From Reichenbachiella ulvae (lineage in GTDB: Bacteria > Bacteroidota > Bacteroidia > Cytophagales > Cyclobacteriaceae), in the NCBI RefSeq assembly GCF_025833875.1, contig NZ_JAOYOD010000001.1, positions 3,224,001 to 3,288,000 on the forward strand: a stretch of DNA of 64,000 bases, read 5' to 3'. The notes under the pieces are model-generated. The model made no database searches, was not told where the DNA came from, and was given only the letters and a program-made list of their open reading frames with translations. Within the stretch, counting starts at the first letter, position 1, and each line of letters opens with the position of its first letter. Shown here one piece after another: positions 34,608 through 43,545 of the stretch. The position numbers and the translations under genes are program-made.

Positions 34608-35369
34608 ATGTGTACAATTATTTTCTCCTGGCAGAACCATTCCGACTACAGTTTAATTCTTGCTGCCAATCGAGACGAGTTTTATAAACGACCCACGCAA
34701 CCTGCCCACTGGTGGCCAGAAAGCCCAAACATATTTGGGGGTAAAGATTTGATCGCTGGAGGCACATGGATGGGCGTTAACAAAAATGGGAGATTTGCTG
34801 CATTGACAAATTATCGCAATTTGGATCTGATTGATGACAAGGCTCCTTCGCGAGGTAGAGTCACTATGGATTTTCTAGAAGGCACCATGTCACCAGGGCA
34901 ATACCTCTCCGATTTACACCAATCAGAAATCAGTTACAATCCCTACAACCTGCTAGTAGGCGACAGAAATAGCCTCTACTACTACAGCAACATTCAAAAA
35001 GAAATCACAGAATTAGAACCCGGGATCTATGGACTGAGCAATGGCTTATTAGATGATCCATGGCCCAAAGTGGTTCAAGGGAAGGCTATTTTTGAGACCC
35101 AATTGAAAAAAGAAGATGTCGAATTAAATCAACTAATGTACTTCCTGACGGACAAAACGGAGGCTCCTGATGACCAACTCCCGAATACGGGTGTGCCTTA
35201 CAAAATGGAAAAAGGGCTTTCTGCTCTGTTTATAGAAATGATCAACTATGGCACACGTTGCTCGACTGGTATTTTAATAAACGATCAGCAGATCAAATTC
35301 AACGAAATAACCTATCCTGTTGGAGACCAAAAAGAGCAAGTCGTAGAAGAAACAATCTTCCTTACATAG
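34608..35369 (+). CDS. NRDE family protein (TANGO2-like Ntn hydrolase fold)
   Basis: From the ATG at 34608 the protein (253 residues) starts MCTIIFSWQNHSDY and continues LILAANRDEFYKRPTQPAHWWP, the NRDE signature. In this family Cys2 would be exposed after Met removal and act as an N-terminal nucleophile, so this start, and not the earlier in-frame ATG at 34578, is required for function. Substrate is unknown; the human relative TANGO2 is linked to metabolic crises. The gene runs tail to tail with the protease gene and overlaps it by eight bases. Confidence 0.9.
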   Translation: MCTIIFSWQNHSDYSLILAANRDEFYKRPTQPAHWWPESPNIFGGKDLIAGGTWMGVNKNGRFAALTNYRNLDLIDDKAPSRGRVTMDFLEGTMSPGQYLSDLHQSEISYNPYNLLVGDRNSLYYYSNIQKEITELEPGIYGLSNGLLDDPWPKVVQGKAIFETQLKKEDVELNQLMYFLTDKTEAPDDQLPNTGVPYKMEKGLSALFIEMINYGTRCSTGILINDQQIKFNEITYPVGDQKEQVVEETIFLT

Positions 35370-36984
35370 CTTGAATTTCTTCCGCTTTGTCAAATAGATT
35401 GAGTGCTTCTCTGTATATCTCACTCGTTTGATTCCAAATTGGATAGAAGCCATTGTTATTCCAAATACCTCGGGCTATTTGTGCCTTGACATAAGTTTTA
35501 ATCAAGGGTTTTGAATGGTTATACTCCCTTTGATTGAACTTGATATTATTGGTATTTGCAATCGCCAAAAGATCGTTAAGCATCTTCTGACTCACCTCGA
35601 AGTTTCTGAAATACTCGTCAAACCCCATCTTCTCCAATCTTTCCTTATTGGAATCTGAATACTGCAACGCGTATTCACGTATAGAATTGGAAGTAAAAAG
35701 TCGATTTAGATATTTAGAATTCCCGGCAGTATCTAATGGAACGTAAACGTCAGGAATGATCCCTCCACCTCCATAAACTAACCTTCCTTTTGTCGTTCTG
35801 AACTCTAAGGTATCTATTACATCTACGCTATCAGCACTATACATTTCACCTGACTCGTATCTACCGTAGATGTCATGATAGTAATCATCGACATCCCCAT
35901 TGTAGGCTTTCTGGATAGAACGACCACTTGGAGTGTAATATCTAGATATAGTCAACCTCAGCTCAGACCCATCACTTAGATCAATTGGCATTTGAACCAG
36001 ACCTTTCCCAAATGACCTACGACCAACTATTAGTCCTCTATCATTGTCCTGAATCGCTCCAGAAACTATCTCAGAAGCAGAAGCACTCCCTTCATCGATC
36101 AAAACGATCAAGGGTTGTTTTTCAAATACACCTTCTTCGCCTCCTCGGTGCTCCTGATTGTACCTAAACTCTTTCCCCTTTGTAAACACAATCATAGGAC
36201 TACCCTCAAGAAATTCGTCTGCCATACGTATGGCTCGATCCATATAACCGCCAGGATTTCCTGTCAAGTCAAGAATCAATCGCTGCATCCCCTCTTCCAG
36301 AAGTTTGTCCATGGAAGTTTTGAATTCGTCATATGTGGTGGCTGTAAACCGGTTGATTTTGATATACCCCGTTTGATCATCGATCATATAATCAGCATCA
36401 ACAGAGAACTGTGGTATTTTATCTCTGGTAATATCAAAGCTCAGAATATCATCTACATTCTTTCTCAATATTTTCAAACTCACAACCGATCCTCTTTCCC
36501 CTCTCAATCGATCCAACACTCCTCTGTTGCGAATACCGATACCTGCCACATTCTCGCCATCTACTTCGATGATCTTATCTCCAGTCAATAGACCTGCTTC
36601 TTCCGATGGCCCGCCACTCAAGGGGGACACGACATATATGGTATCTCTGAAAATATTGTATTCTATTCCTATCCCATCAAAATTTCCTTGAAGCTGCGAG
36701 CGACTCAGCTCTTTCTCCTCGGCAGGGATATAAACGGTATGCGGATCCAATTCTTTGAGCATGGAATTGATGGCTCCATCTACCAACTCATTCTGATCTA
36801 CCTCATCCACATAATTGTCGTCGATGTAATTCAGGATCTCCCTGAACTTGAAGGCGCTTTTGCGGGCATCCATACTGTTGCTCCTGTCTCCTACGACATT
36901 GGCACCTATGAATATACCAGCAGCTATAGCTACGGCTAACAAAAGAGGAAGGCGAATTTGTGATTTGGTATTCTGTATGCTCAT
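35362..36984 (-). CDS. S41 family C-terminal processing peptidase (CtpA/Prc type)
   Basis: The 540-residue protein has an N-terminal membrane anchor (about 11-28), a regulatory helical region, a PDZ domain at about 95-185 (LQGNFDGIGIEYN to GDKIIEVDG) and the S41 protease domain. Ser302 in GSASASEIVSGA and Lys327 in GRRSFGKG form the Ser/Lys dyad, spaced as in known C-terminal processing proteases. It cleaves C-terminal regions of periplasmic proteins. The C-terminal part of about 110 residues is typical of Bacteroidota members. It overlaps the NRDE gene tail to tail. Confidence 0.95.
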   Translation of the reverse strand: MSIQNTKSQIRLPLLLAVAIAAGIFIGANVVGDRSNSMDARKSAFKFREILNYIDDNYVDEVDQNELVDGAINSMLKELDPHTVYIPAEEKELSRSQLQGNFDGIGIEYNIFRDTIYVVSPLSGGPSEEAGLLTGDKIIEVDGENVAGIGIRNRGVLDRLRGERGSVVSLKILRKNVDDILSFDITRDKIPQFSVDADYMIDDQTGYIKINRFTATTYDEFKTSMDKLLEEGMQRLILDLTGNPGGYMDRAIRMADEFLEGSPMIVFTKGKEFRYNQEHRGGEEGVFEKQPLIVLIDEGSASASEIVSGAIQDNDRGLIVGRRSFGKGLVQMPIDLSDGSELRLTISRYYTPSGRSIQKAYNGDVDDYYHDIYGRYESGEMYSADSVDVIDTLEFRTTKGRLVYGGGGIIPDVYVPLDTAGNSKYLNRLFTSNSIREYALQYSDSNKERLEKMGFDEYFRNFEVSQKMLNDLLAIANTNNIKFNQREYNHSKPLIKTYVKAQIARGIWNNNGFYPIWNQTSEIYREALNLFDKAEEIQAM

Positions 36985-37060
36985 AAGGGGAATATTTATC
37001 TTTAAAACGAAAAAGTATCGTTAAAAGATATGTGCAAACAGCAAAAGGTCAGGAAGGTTA

Positions 37061-37106
37061 AAAAAGATAAAAAAGACTGGAATGTATCAAACCTCCCAGT
37101 CTTTTT
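37061..37106 (-). terminator. terminator overlapping the 3' end of the 35-residue gene
   Basis: AAAAAGACTGG (37070-37080) pairs perfectly with CCAGTCTTTTT (37096-37106), an 11-bp stem with a 15-base loop. The loop holds the small gene's TGA (37087-37089). On the minus strand the stem is followed by TTATCTTTTTT, so termination right after the small gene is expected. Confidence 0.85.
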
Positions 37107-37194
37107 CGTGGTTGCTTACTTTTTCGTTTGGCAATACGAATGCACAAACAATCGCAGATACGAACAGCACGCCAATTAATACTAACATTGCCAT
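37087..37194 (-). CDS. 35-residue single-pass membrane protein
   Basis: This short gene reads MAMLVLIGVLFVSAIVCAF followed by VLPNEKVSNHEKDWEV: one strongly hydrophobic helix at about 2-21 and a short charged tail. Its reality is supported by signals on both sides: upstream a TTTG-N19-TATCTTTG promoter whose -7 box ends 25 bases before the ATG, and downstream a strong terminator whose stem includes its last codons. The tail could be cytoplasmic or periplasmic. I recognise no family. Such one-helix proteins often adjust a membrane enzyme or transporter. It is upstream of the CtpA gene on the same strand but the terminator separates them. Confidence 0.65.
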   Translation of the reverse strand: MAMLVLIGVLFVSAIVCAFVLPNEKVSNHEKDWEV

Positions 37195-37219
37195 AATTGC
37201 ATAGATTTTTTATGAGCCC

Positions 37220-37250
37220 CAAAGATATATGCTATCTCCAAGTACGCAAA
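37220..37250 (-). promoter_or_regulatory. Bacteroidota-type promoter of the 35-residue gene
   Basis: On the minus strand TTTG (37250-37247) is followed after 19 bases by TATCTTTG (37227-37220). Both elements and spacing fit the -33/-7 consensus of the main Bacteroidota sigma factor, the clearest case in this window together with the one at 2563. Confidence 0.7.
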
Positions 37251-37458
37251 GGAAGTGTTGGGCAATCTTAACTGCGAGTAGTAATTAAATCCAAAATCAG
37301 TAGTAATCTGTAATTTGATAAATAGGTAAATCCCTGATGTTCGGACAGTTATAATAACTTAATATTGATTAATGATTTTATAATAGATTGATAATCAGGT
37401 GAAATCAAGATTTACGATTCAGAATCGTTTATTTTGAACACCACCAAAAACAACTAAA

Positions 37459-37635
37459 ATGATGAATCTTCCAGCAATTGAATCAGAAATCACAAAGAAA
37501 ATCCTGGGTCTCAGCATGGAACAGCAAGCCGACATCTTGCAATATCTGAATAAGATCACTCAAAACGTCGGAAGCAAGGAAAGCTACAGGAAAAGAGCGA
37601 TTAAAGAAATTAGAACTGCACTAAGGTCTATCTGA
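37459..37635 (+). CDS. 58-residue helical hypothetical protein
   Basis: A short frame reads MMNLPAIESEITKKILGLSM, then EQQADILQYLNKITQNVGSK and a basic end (YRKRAIKEIRTALRSI). The composition is helical and amphipathic, with a basic C-terminal helix. It could bind nucleic acid or a protein partner; no family was recognised. It is between two minus-strand genes and ends three bases before the stop of the channel gene, inside a 12-bp palindrome. A near-match promoter box (TATTTTG, one base short) lies about 25 bases upstream. Coding potential is plausible but not proven. Confidence 0.55.
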   Translation: MMNLPAIESEITKKILGLSMEQQADILQYLNKITQNVGSKESYRKRAIKEIRTALRSI

Positions 37636-37653
37636 GGATCAATCCTCAGATAG
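37628..37653. terminator. 12-bp perfect palindrome at the meeting point of two converging genes
   Basis: CTATCTGAGGAT (37628-37639) and ATCCTCAGATAG (37642-37653) are perfect reverse complements with a CA loop. The stop codons of both converging genes are inside it. No T-run follows, so it is a strong hairpin more than a classical terminator. Confidence 0.6.
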
Positions 37654-39549
37654 TACTATTATTTCATCTCCTTCAGCGAATTTGACAAATTCAGCCTTAT
37701 TCGGGTTGACTACTACGCCATATTGCTCATGGGAATTCTTGCTATGAGCTAGTATTCTATAACCAATTGCCACCTGATTCATCTTGGCGGCTGATTCCAA
37801 CACTGTATAGAAATTAACTGGCTTTCCTATCGAAACGTATTCTCTGGCTGGCTTGATGTATATCTCTGAACCATCCGCATCGAATAGGTCCTCAAACACT
37901 CGCATCAAATACTTATTTTCAGAGACCTGAGCCATGAGCAAACTCAGAAGCTTATCACTTACGATAAAGTCATCTGCACTGGTAACATCTGCCAGCTGAC
38001 GGTTTTTCATATCCATCATCTCACTGACCAGATTCAAATGCTTGTCAATTTTCTCAGCAATACTACGAATGTGCAGAAGTGTAATCAAAGTCTGCGCATC
38101 TGCCTCCTGGACTGGATATCTCTGCTCATAACATAGCAGCATGATATAGTCGTAGTTGGGTATTTGCAGACGATCAATTGTTTCTCTTTCAGTCGTTTCT
38201 GCCTTCAAAAAGTCCACAGAGAGATTCTTAAGACCCGATTGCAACTTTTCAATAACAGGAATAGGATCATCAAACTTAGACACAACCATCAAAGAAGAAC
38301 CGAAAGGAACATATTCATCCAGCTCTTTAATAATATTTTTTGCTCGATTGTTCCAGCCGATGATCAAAATCTTCTCATTCTTCTGACTAGGCGCTACAGG
38401 ATGCGCTACCTGGGTATAGTCAATTTCAAAATCGGTTTTTCCAGACGGAACCAAGGTATCGTCATCTTCAGTGATACCTATTACCTGATCTCCTTCATTG
38501 AACACTGTGTCCATAGGCGGATTGATAGCTACCGTACCGTCTTCAAACTGGATACCCATAATGGCAGAAGTCTCATATGCAAAAATCACATCTCTGAAAG
38601 TCTTGCCTACCAGATGTTCTGTCTTCTCATCGGTAAAGTAAATTTCGTCCCCACCATAGTCCATCAACTCGATGTAAACTACACTAAGACCAGACTGACG
38701 ACTCGTCTGAACCATGATTCTAGAGATAAAGTCATCTGACAATATCAGCTCCACCTCATCCTTCCCTACCATCTTAGCCACCTCAAAGTTCTTGCTATCC
38801 TGGATCTCTGCAGTAATATGGTAAGGCTCTTCTCTTCTATCTGGATTGGTTACAATAGCTACGATCGTTTTGATGATCTGAGAATCCGAATTTTCATTAT
38901 CCTTATCAAGGATGATGATCGACTTGGAAGTATACGGATTCACAATATATAGATCATCGATATCGATAGGATCACCCGTACGACAGATCACACGCGTATT
39001 GCCAGTCTTTCCTACCTTGAGACGAATCTCATCTTCCATTTCAATCTTATCACGGTCAGCCAGGATCACGATACAGCCATCCTTCTGATTTTCGTTGGCA
39101 ATCACAATCTCGGAAATGATTGTGAATATTTTAGAAGACCACCCCAGTATCAAGACGTGACCAGACTCGATCACGAACGAACGCCCCTTTCTTAGCTCCT
39201 CCATTTTTACGAGGATACCATTGGACACCAAACCGATCAAGGTGGATATTATGACCAGACCTAAAACAGTCGTCACCATCATGAAGAGCCTAAATGGCCA
39301 ATTCTCATCATGGTTACCCAAAACTCCAGGATCCAGAATATGAGTAAAATTCACCCAAATCGATTCAAAGATGGTAAAATGACTATCCGCATCAGGATGT
39401 AGCCCCAACATCAATAGAGAGGCCCCAAAAATCACAATAACAATTCCGGAAAAAACCACCAGACCATAAATCATTGCCGTCGTTCCCTTGGAAACGTAAT
39501 TATCGAAGGCATATTTTGCTCTAGCCGCCAGAGAAGCGCTTCTACTCAT
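37639..39549 (-). CDS. CASTOR/POLLUX-like ion channel with RCK-type cytoplasmic domains
   Basis: The 636-residue protein has two N-terminal membrane helices (about 22-47 and 86-108) with a pore-like segment between them (FTIFESIWVNFTHILDPG), then two RCK-like Rossmann units (SGHVLILGWSSKIF at about 128 and KNEKILIIGWNNRAK at about 391) and a C-terminal TrkA-C-like part. This fits the CASTOR/POLLUX group named after plant nuclear envelope channels. The segment lacks the TVGYG-type filter of K+ channels; plant members are reported as cation channels, so the ion is open. It is a single gene with its own possible upstream box (TATTTTTG, 39651-39644). Confidence 0.85.
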   Translation of the reverse strand: MSRSASLAARAKYAFDNYVSKGTTAMIYGLVVFSGIVIVIFGASLLMLGLHPDADSHFTIFESIWVNFTHILDPGVLGNHDENWPFRLFMMVTTVLGLVIISTLIGLVSNGILVKMEELRKGRSFVIESGHVLILGWSSKIFTIISEIVIANENQKDGCIVILADRDKIEMEDEIRLKVGKTGNTRVICRTGDPIDIDDLYIVNPYTSKSIIILDKDNENSDSQIIKTIVAIVTNPDRREEPYHITAEIQDSKNFEVAKMVGKDEVELILSDDFISRIMVQTSRQSGLSVVYIELMDYGGDEIYFTDEKTEHLVGKTFRDVIFAYETSAIMGIQFEDGTVAINPPMDTVFNEGDQVIGITEDDDTLVPSGKTDFEIDYTQVAHPVAPSQKNEKILIIGWNNRAKNIIKELDEYVPFGSSLMVVSKFDDPIPVIEKLQSGLKNLSVDFLKAETTERETIDRLQIPNYDYIMLLCYEQRYPVQEADAQTLITLLHIRSIAEKIDKHLNLVSEMMDMKNRQLADVTSADDFIVSDKLLSLLMAQVSENKYLMRVFEDLFDADGSEIYIKPAREYVSIGKPVNFYTVLESAAKMNQVAIGYRILAHSKNSHEQYGVVVNPNKAEFVKFAEGDEIIVLSED

Positions 39550-39847
39550 TTATACAGAGGTACTAAATATTGTAAAAAATTTCTTTGATTTCACACGACA
39601 CTAAGTCTTCCTTAGACAGTTTCCCTGTGAATTTAATCAGTGGCAAAAATAGTTCAATATTAGAATTATCAGGTCTTAAATGAAATTATATCCTAAGGGA
39701 TCACAGATCGATGATAAAAGTCATCTGTCTAGATATCAACAATATAGTCCTAAGCCTCCTAAAACCCGATTCATTTTCACTGGATTGAAATTCATCGCTA
39801 TCTTCGTGTCTACTCGAAAGGCACGGTTTCTGTTACAGTTTAAGTCT

Positions 39848-40444
39848 ATGAATGTATTTTTTCGTTTCATTTTAGTATCCACTCTACTTTTCGCTGGCTA
39901 TATAGACAGCAAAGCTCAGAGTTATTCACTCACAATATCTGCTGCCTCATTTGAGATCGACGGTAAGAGCCATTCTGGCTATCGCACAGAGTTTACCCAA
40001 CCTTATTCGGAAATAAAAAAAGAATGGTGGAGGTACGTCAAGTCCATCACTTATCTCTACAATGCCAAATCGCACTACATACTCACCATCCCTGCCAAAG
40101 GTGATTCTAACACAGAACTTCAGTTCATATCCGTTTTAGACAAAACGAGCAATAAAGGTGCTGTATTGAAAGTAGCTCCGATTTTGGAAGGTCTTGACGA
40201 GGGCCAGGTCACACAGTTCAAAAAAGAATTAAAACTTCTACTTGTAGATTTTAAAATCCAATATTTCACAGAAATGCTTCAAGAGAAGATCGAAGACAAG
40301 GAAAAAGAGATTGAAAAACTAAGCAAGGAGCTCTACAAACAAAAAAACGACAACTCTTCGAATCTGGATAAATTGAATCAGAGACTATCCAAAAGCAATA
40401 GCGAATTAGATGCGTTGAAAGAAAAGCTTAACCAGATAAAGTAA
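39848..40444 (+). CDS. secreted protein with C-terminal coiled coil
   Basis: From the ATG at 39848 the 198-residue protein has a signal peptide (MNVFFRFILVSTLLFAG to SKAQ), a beta-rich domain of about 110 residues starting SYSLTISAASFEIDG, and a Lys/Glu-rich coiled coil over the last 55 residues (EKIEDKEKEIEKLSKEL). The in-frame ATG at 39680 would add 56 residues that look like untranslated sequence, ahead of the signal peptide. No family recognised. It is divergent from the channel gene; the 298 bases between them otherwise hold no clear gene. Confidence 0.7.
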   Translation: MNVFFRFILVSTLLFAGYIDSKAQSYSLTISAASFEIDGKSHSGYRTEFTQPYSEIKKEWWRYVKSITYLYNAKSHYILTIPAKGDSNTELQFISVLDKTSNKGAVLKVAPILEGLDEGQVTQFKKELKLLLVDFKIQYFTEMLQEKIEDKEKEIEKLSKELYKQKNDNSSNLDKLNQRLSKSNSELDALKEKLNQIK

Positions 40445-40445
40445 A

Positions 40446-40470
40446 AAAGCCGGCTCAATGAGCCGGCTTT
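40446..40470. terminator. terminator between the coiled-coil gene and the TonB receptor gene
   Basis: AAAGCCGGCTCA (40446-40457) pairs perfectly with TGAGCCGGCTTT (40459-40470). The stem is GC-rich and A/T-flanked on both sides, so it could end transcription from both converging genes. Confidence 0.85.
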
Positions 40471-40500
40471 CACGTTAGGTTGTTTTACTTCTTTTTAAAA

Positions 40501-43317
40501 TTAGAAATTATATGTGTACTTCAAATTAAACAATCGACCTGGCTTGTACAGTGAGAAAAGTTCCTCCTCACTACCAAACTTATACACCAATTTATTCTCT
40601 GAGTTCAACAAGTTCTTGGCGGTTAGACTAATAGATGAATTTCCTTCTTTTCCAATCACTTTTGATACTTTCAAATTCAAACTGTGGAATGGTGAAGTAT
40701 AAACATCAGGAATGTTGGAGATACCAATAAATGTTAGTGTCTCGCCCTGAACATTGTAAGACAAATTACCAGACAGACCTAGCATATTATTTTCATAACT
40801 CAAGAATCCATTTACTACATATGGAGATTGACCTGTCATTTCTCTATACTTAGAGACTCCAGCTTCACTTCCTTGATAAGCCACTTCACTATCATATTCA
40901 GAATCACCGTTTTCATTAACTGTCACAGTTTTTCTGTTCACTTTAGATACTACCAAAGAGACGTTGGTTCCTACTGAAAAATTCTCTAATGCTGGAGTAA
41001 TGAAAGTTAGATTCTTTCTGAATTCAAACTCAGTACCATACACACTTGCCTCACCTACATTTCTTGGTTTCAACTGACCTGGATTGTTAGGAAAAAACAC
41101 CAATGCAATGTGATCTGTAAAATCCTTATAAAAAGCAGATACAGAAACCATTTCACTAGGTGAGAAGAAGTATTCCCATCTCAAATCATAGTTCAATATT
41201 TGAGCCTGCCTGATGTCGAGGTTTCCAGAAAATTGAGTTCTAGTAATAGGGTCTTCAATAAATGCTGAAGATTTCTCTTTGAAAGAAGGTCTCGCTAAAG
41301 TTTTATTAAACGATGCTCTTAAATTCATATCCTCTTGCAGCGCATATACAAAGTTCACAGAAGGTAAAAGGTTAGTGGCATCCAAAGTTTTCGTATTGTT
41401 CTCTTCTTGCTGAGAGTTATCCTCATTCAGCCTAACGCCACTGTAGAACATTTGAGCATTTTCGACACGTAGACCATAAATTGACTTTAACTTCTGTGTA
41501 ATCTGCATCTCATTCATCACATATCCAGCAAAGATGTTTTGCTTTCCATCATAGTTATTGTAAGCATTGCTATTGTCCTGGATATACAATCCATCTGGAT
41601 TAGAAGAAGAATACAAATTACCTTCAGAAAGCAACCAGTTGGGATCATTATATTCTACTCTGAATACAGAAAGTTCTTCATATGCATAGTTGTACACATC
41701 GAATTCTCTCTCTCTATGTGTGACCAAGCCACCAAATTTGATTTTATTATTATCATTCAAATCATAGGTAAAGTCTAGCTTGAAGCTCTCACTCACTTCT
41801 GTCAAATCTCTCCAGAAACGATTCATCGCACCACCATTTCGGAAACCATACTCCCCATCATCTTCGTTGATTCTTGTATCACGGTAATCTGGATCTGTGA
41901 TTCTAGAATAAAGCAATGAATTAGACCAATCCACTCTCAACTTCCCAAAAAAGTGTTTACCATAAGTAATATTATTGGTCATAGACCTTTGAGTGTAGGC
42001 CAATATATCATTATTGATATTTGTTGGGTTGTTCAGTGAGGTCAATCTCAATTCTCTCTCTAATGCTGTAGAAACACCGTTTTGAGTGTGAAGCAAATTG
42101 GTTCCTATTGTATGGTTATCATTCTTAACAGCAAAAGACAACAATCCACTCCAAAGAACATTATTTGTGCTCAAATCTCCTTCACCAGTAAAATCTCTCA
42201 CCAATGCTACTTCACTAGCTGTCCTATCCTTTTCATACCTTTTTCTAGTGAATCCTTCATAGTAGGTATTAGTGTTCTTATAACTTAAGATAGCATTGTA
42301 TCCAAAGGTCAATTTTTCTCCTTGGATCTGGTTTCTGTGAGAAAAAGACAAACCAGTATTCATAAAATTGGTTCCTCTATCCACACCCAAAGTAGGATCG
42401 AACTTCTTAGTCGTGTTTTCTAAAAATCCGTTTTGATCATTCGAAAGCGTAGGGATTTCAGTTCCTTTTGCAAAAGGCAAATCTCTTTGACCATTGTCCC
42501 AGCCTAGAAAATCAGTACCTGAACCTTCATACCCTACTGCATTAGACTGAAAATGCATGTCCGGATTGTACCCCATGCTTAGTGATATTGATGTTGATTT
42601 TTGATCTGGAAAAGCCTTGGTCTGAATATCTACCAACCCACCAGCAAAATCACCATTTAAGTTGGGGGTAAAAGTTTTGTAAACCATCACATTCTCCAGG
42701 ACGCCAGTAGGGAAGATGTCAATTTGAACATCATTTCTATCTGGATCTAAACCTGGCACCACCATTCCATTCAATGATGTTTTGGTATATCTATCACCCA
42801 AACCTCGAACGTAAACATACTTACCACCCTGAACTGTGACACCCGTTACTCTTTTCATGGCTGAAGAAAGATTGCTGTCACCTACTTTTTTGAAAGCAGC
42901 AGATGAAATACCATCAACTGTGTTCACTGATTTTTTCTGAACAGATAGAAGAGCTACGTCATTATCGCGGATCTGCTCTGCAGTCACTACTACTGACTCT
43001 AGTTGCTGTACATCTTCAGAAATAATGACATCCAATTGAGTTACCTCATCAGCAACAACTTGAACACCTTCAATAACTTTTGATTGGTATGAAATAAACT
43101 GAACTACAAGAGTATGAGTACCCTCCTCAAGACTTAAAGAAAAATTACCATCAAAATCAGCAACAGCACCTTGAGTAGTACCTTGCTTGGTTACGGTAGC
43201 CCCGAAGAGTCCTTCTCCGTTTTCTCCGTCAGTAATTTTACCTCTAACAAATCCTTTTTGCGCCATGGCGGATCCTACTACCAATACCAAAAACGCTACA
43301 AATACTATCTTTTTCAT
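40501..43317 (-). CDS. TonB-dependent outer membrane receptor with N-terminal carboxypeptidase-like domain
   Basis: The 938-residue protein has a signal peptide (to AMAQ), a carboxypeptidase-like regulatory domain (RGKITDGENGEGLFGATV, about 24-110), a TonB plug (about 125-235, with GLGDRYTKTSLNGM) and a 22-strand-type barrel ending in the aromatic NLKYTYNF. This is the CarboxypepD_reg TonB receptor layout for import of a substrate across the outer membrane. No SusD partner is adjacent; instead a Ser/Ala-rich lipoprotein gene lies upstream on the same strand. The substrate is not predictable. A -7 box lies 25 bases before the ATG. Confidence 0.94.
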   Translation of the reverse strand: MKKIVFVAFLVLVVGSAMAQKGFVRGKITDGENGEGLFGATVTKQGTTQGAVADFDGNFSLSLEEGTHTLVVQFISYQSKVIEGVQVVADEVTQLDVIISEDVQQLESVVVTAEQIRDNDVALLSVQKKSVNTVDGISSAAFKKVGDSNLSSAMKRVTGVTVQGGKYVYVRGLGDRYTKTSLNGMVVPGLDPDRNDVQIDIFPTGVLENVMVYKTFTPNLNGDFAGGLVDIQTKAFPDQKSTSISLSMGYNPDMHFQSNAVGYEGSGTDFLGWDNGQRDLPFAKGTEIPTLSNDQNGFLENTTKKFDPTLGVDRGTNFMNTGLSFSHRNQIQGEKLTFGYNAILSYKNTNTYYEGFTRKRYEKDRTASEVALVRDFTGEGDLSTNNVLWSGLLSFAVKNDNHTIGTNLLHTQNGVSTALERELRLTSLNNPTNINNDILAYTQRSMTNNITYGKHFFGKLRVDWSNSLLYSRITDPDYRDTRINEDDGEYGFRNGGAMNRFWRDLTEVSESFKLDFTYDLNDNNKIKFGGLVTHREREFDVYNYAYEELSVFRVEYNDPNWLLSEGNLYSSSNPDGLYIQDNSNAYNNYDGKQNIFAGYVMNEMQITQKLKSIYGLRVENAQMFYSGVRLNEDNSQQEENNTKTLDATNLLPSVNFVYALQEDMNLRASFNKTLARPSFKEKSSAFIEDPITRTQFSGNLDIRQAQILNYDLRWEYFFSPSEMVSVSAFYKDFTDHIALVFFPNNPGQLKPRNVGEASVYGTEFEFRKNLTFITPALENFSVGTNVSLVVSKVNRKTVTVNENGDSEYDSEVAYQGSEAGVSKYREMTGQSPYVVNGFLSYENNMLGLSGNLSYNVQGETLTFIGISNIPDVYTSPFHSLNLKVSKVIGKEGNSSISLTAKNLLNSENKLVYKFGSEEELFSLYKPGRLFNLKYTYNF

Positions 43318-43341
43318 TCTCTGAATTTTCTAAATCTGCCG

Positions 43342-43349
43342 CAAATTTA
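43342..43349 (-). promoter_or_regulatory. possible -7 box (TAAATTTG) of the TonB receptor gene
   Basis: The minus strand reads TAAATTTG, matching TAnnTTTG, 25 bases upstream of the ATG at 43317. The -33 element is weak. Confidence 0.4.
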
Positions 43350-43481
43350 AGCTGGCCAATAGCAGTATCAGATTTTTACATTTTATCAATTATTTACGAA
43401 TTCGGGCTTAATTCCTTATCCGTTAACACTGGGTTAACACAGTAATATCAGTAGGTTAATGAACCCCTTTCTAAAAAAGAC

Positions 43482-43514
43482 AAAAGGCGCCATACCGATG
43501 TATGAACGCCTTTC
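43482..43514 (-). terminator. terminator after the beta-helix lipoprotein gene
   Basis: AAAGGCG and CGCCTTT form the outer stem with an inner CATA/TATG stem, on the minus strand followed by TTTGTCTTTTTT. This lies between the lipoprotein gene and the TonB receptor gene and suggests they are separate or only partly coupled. Confidence 0.7.
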
Positions 43515-43545
43515 TAATTCAGAAAATGATCTTTAATTTTCTTTA

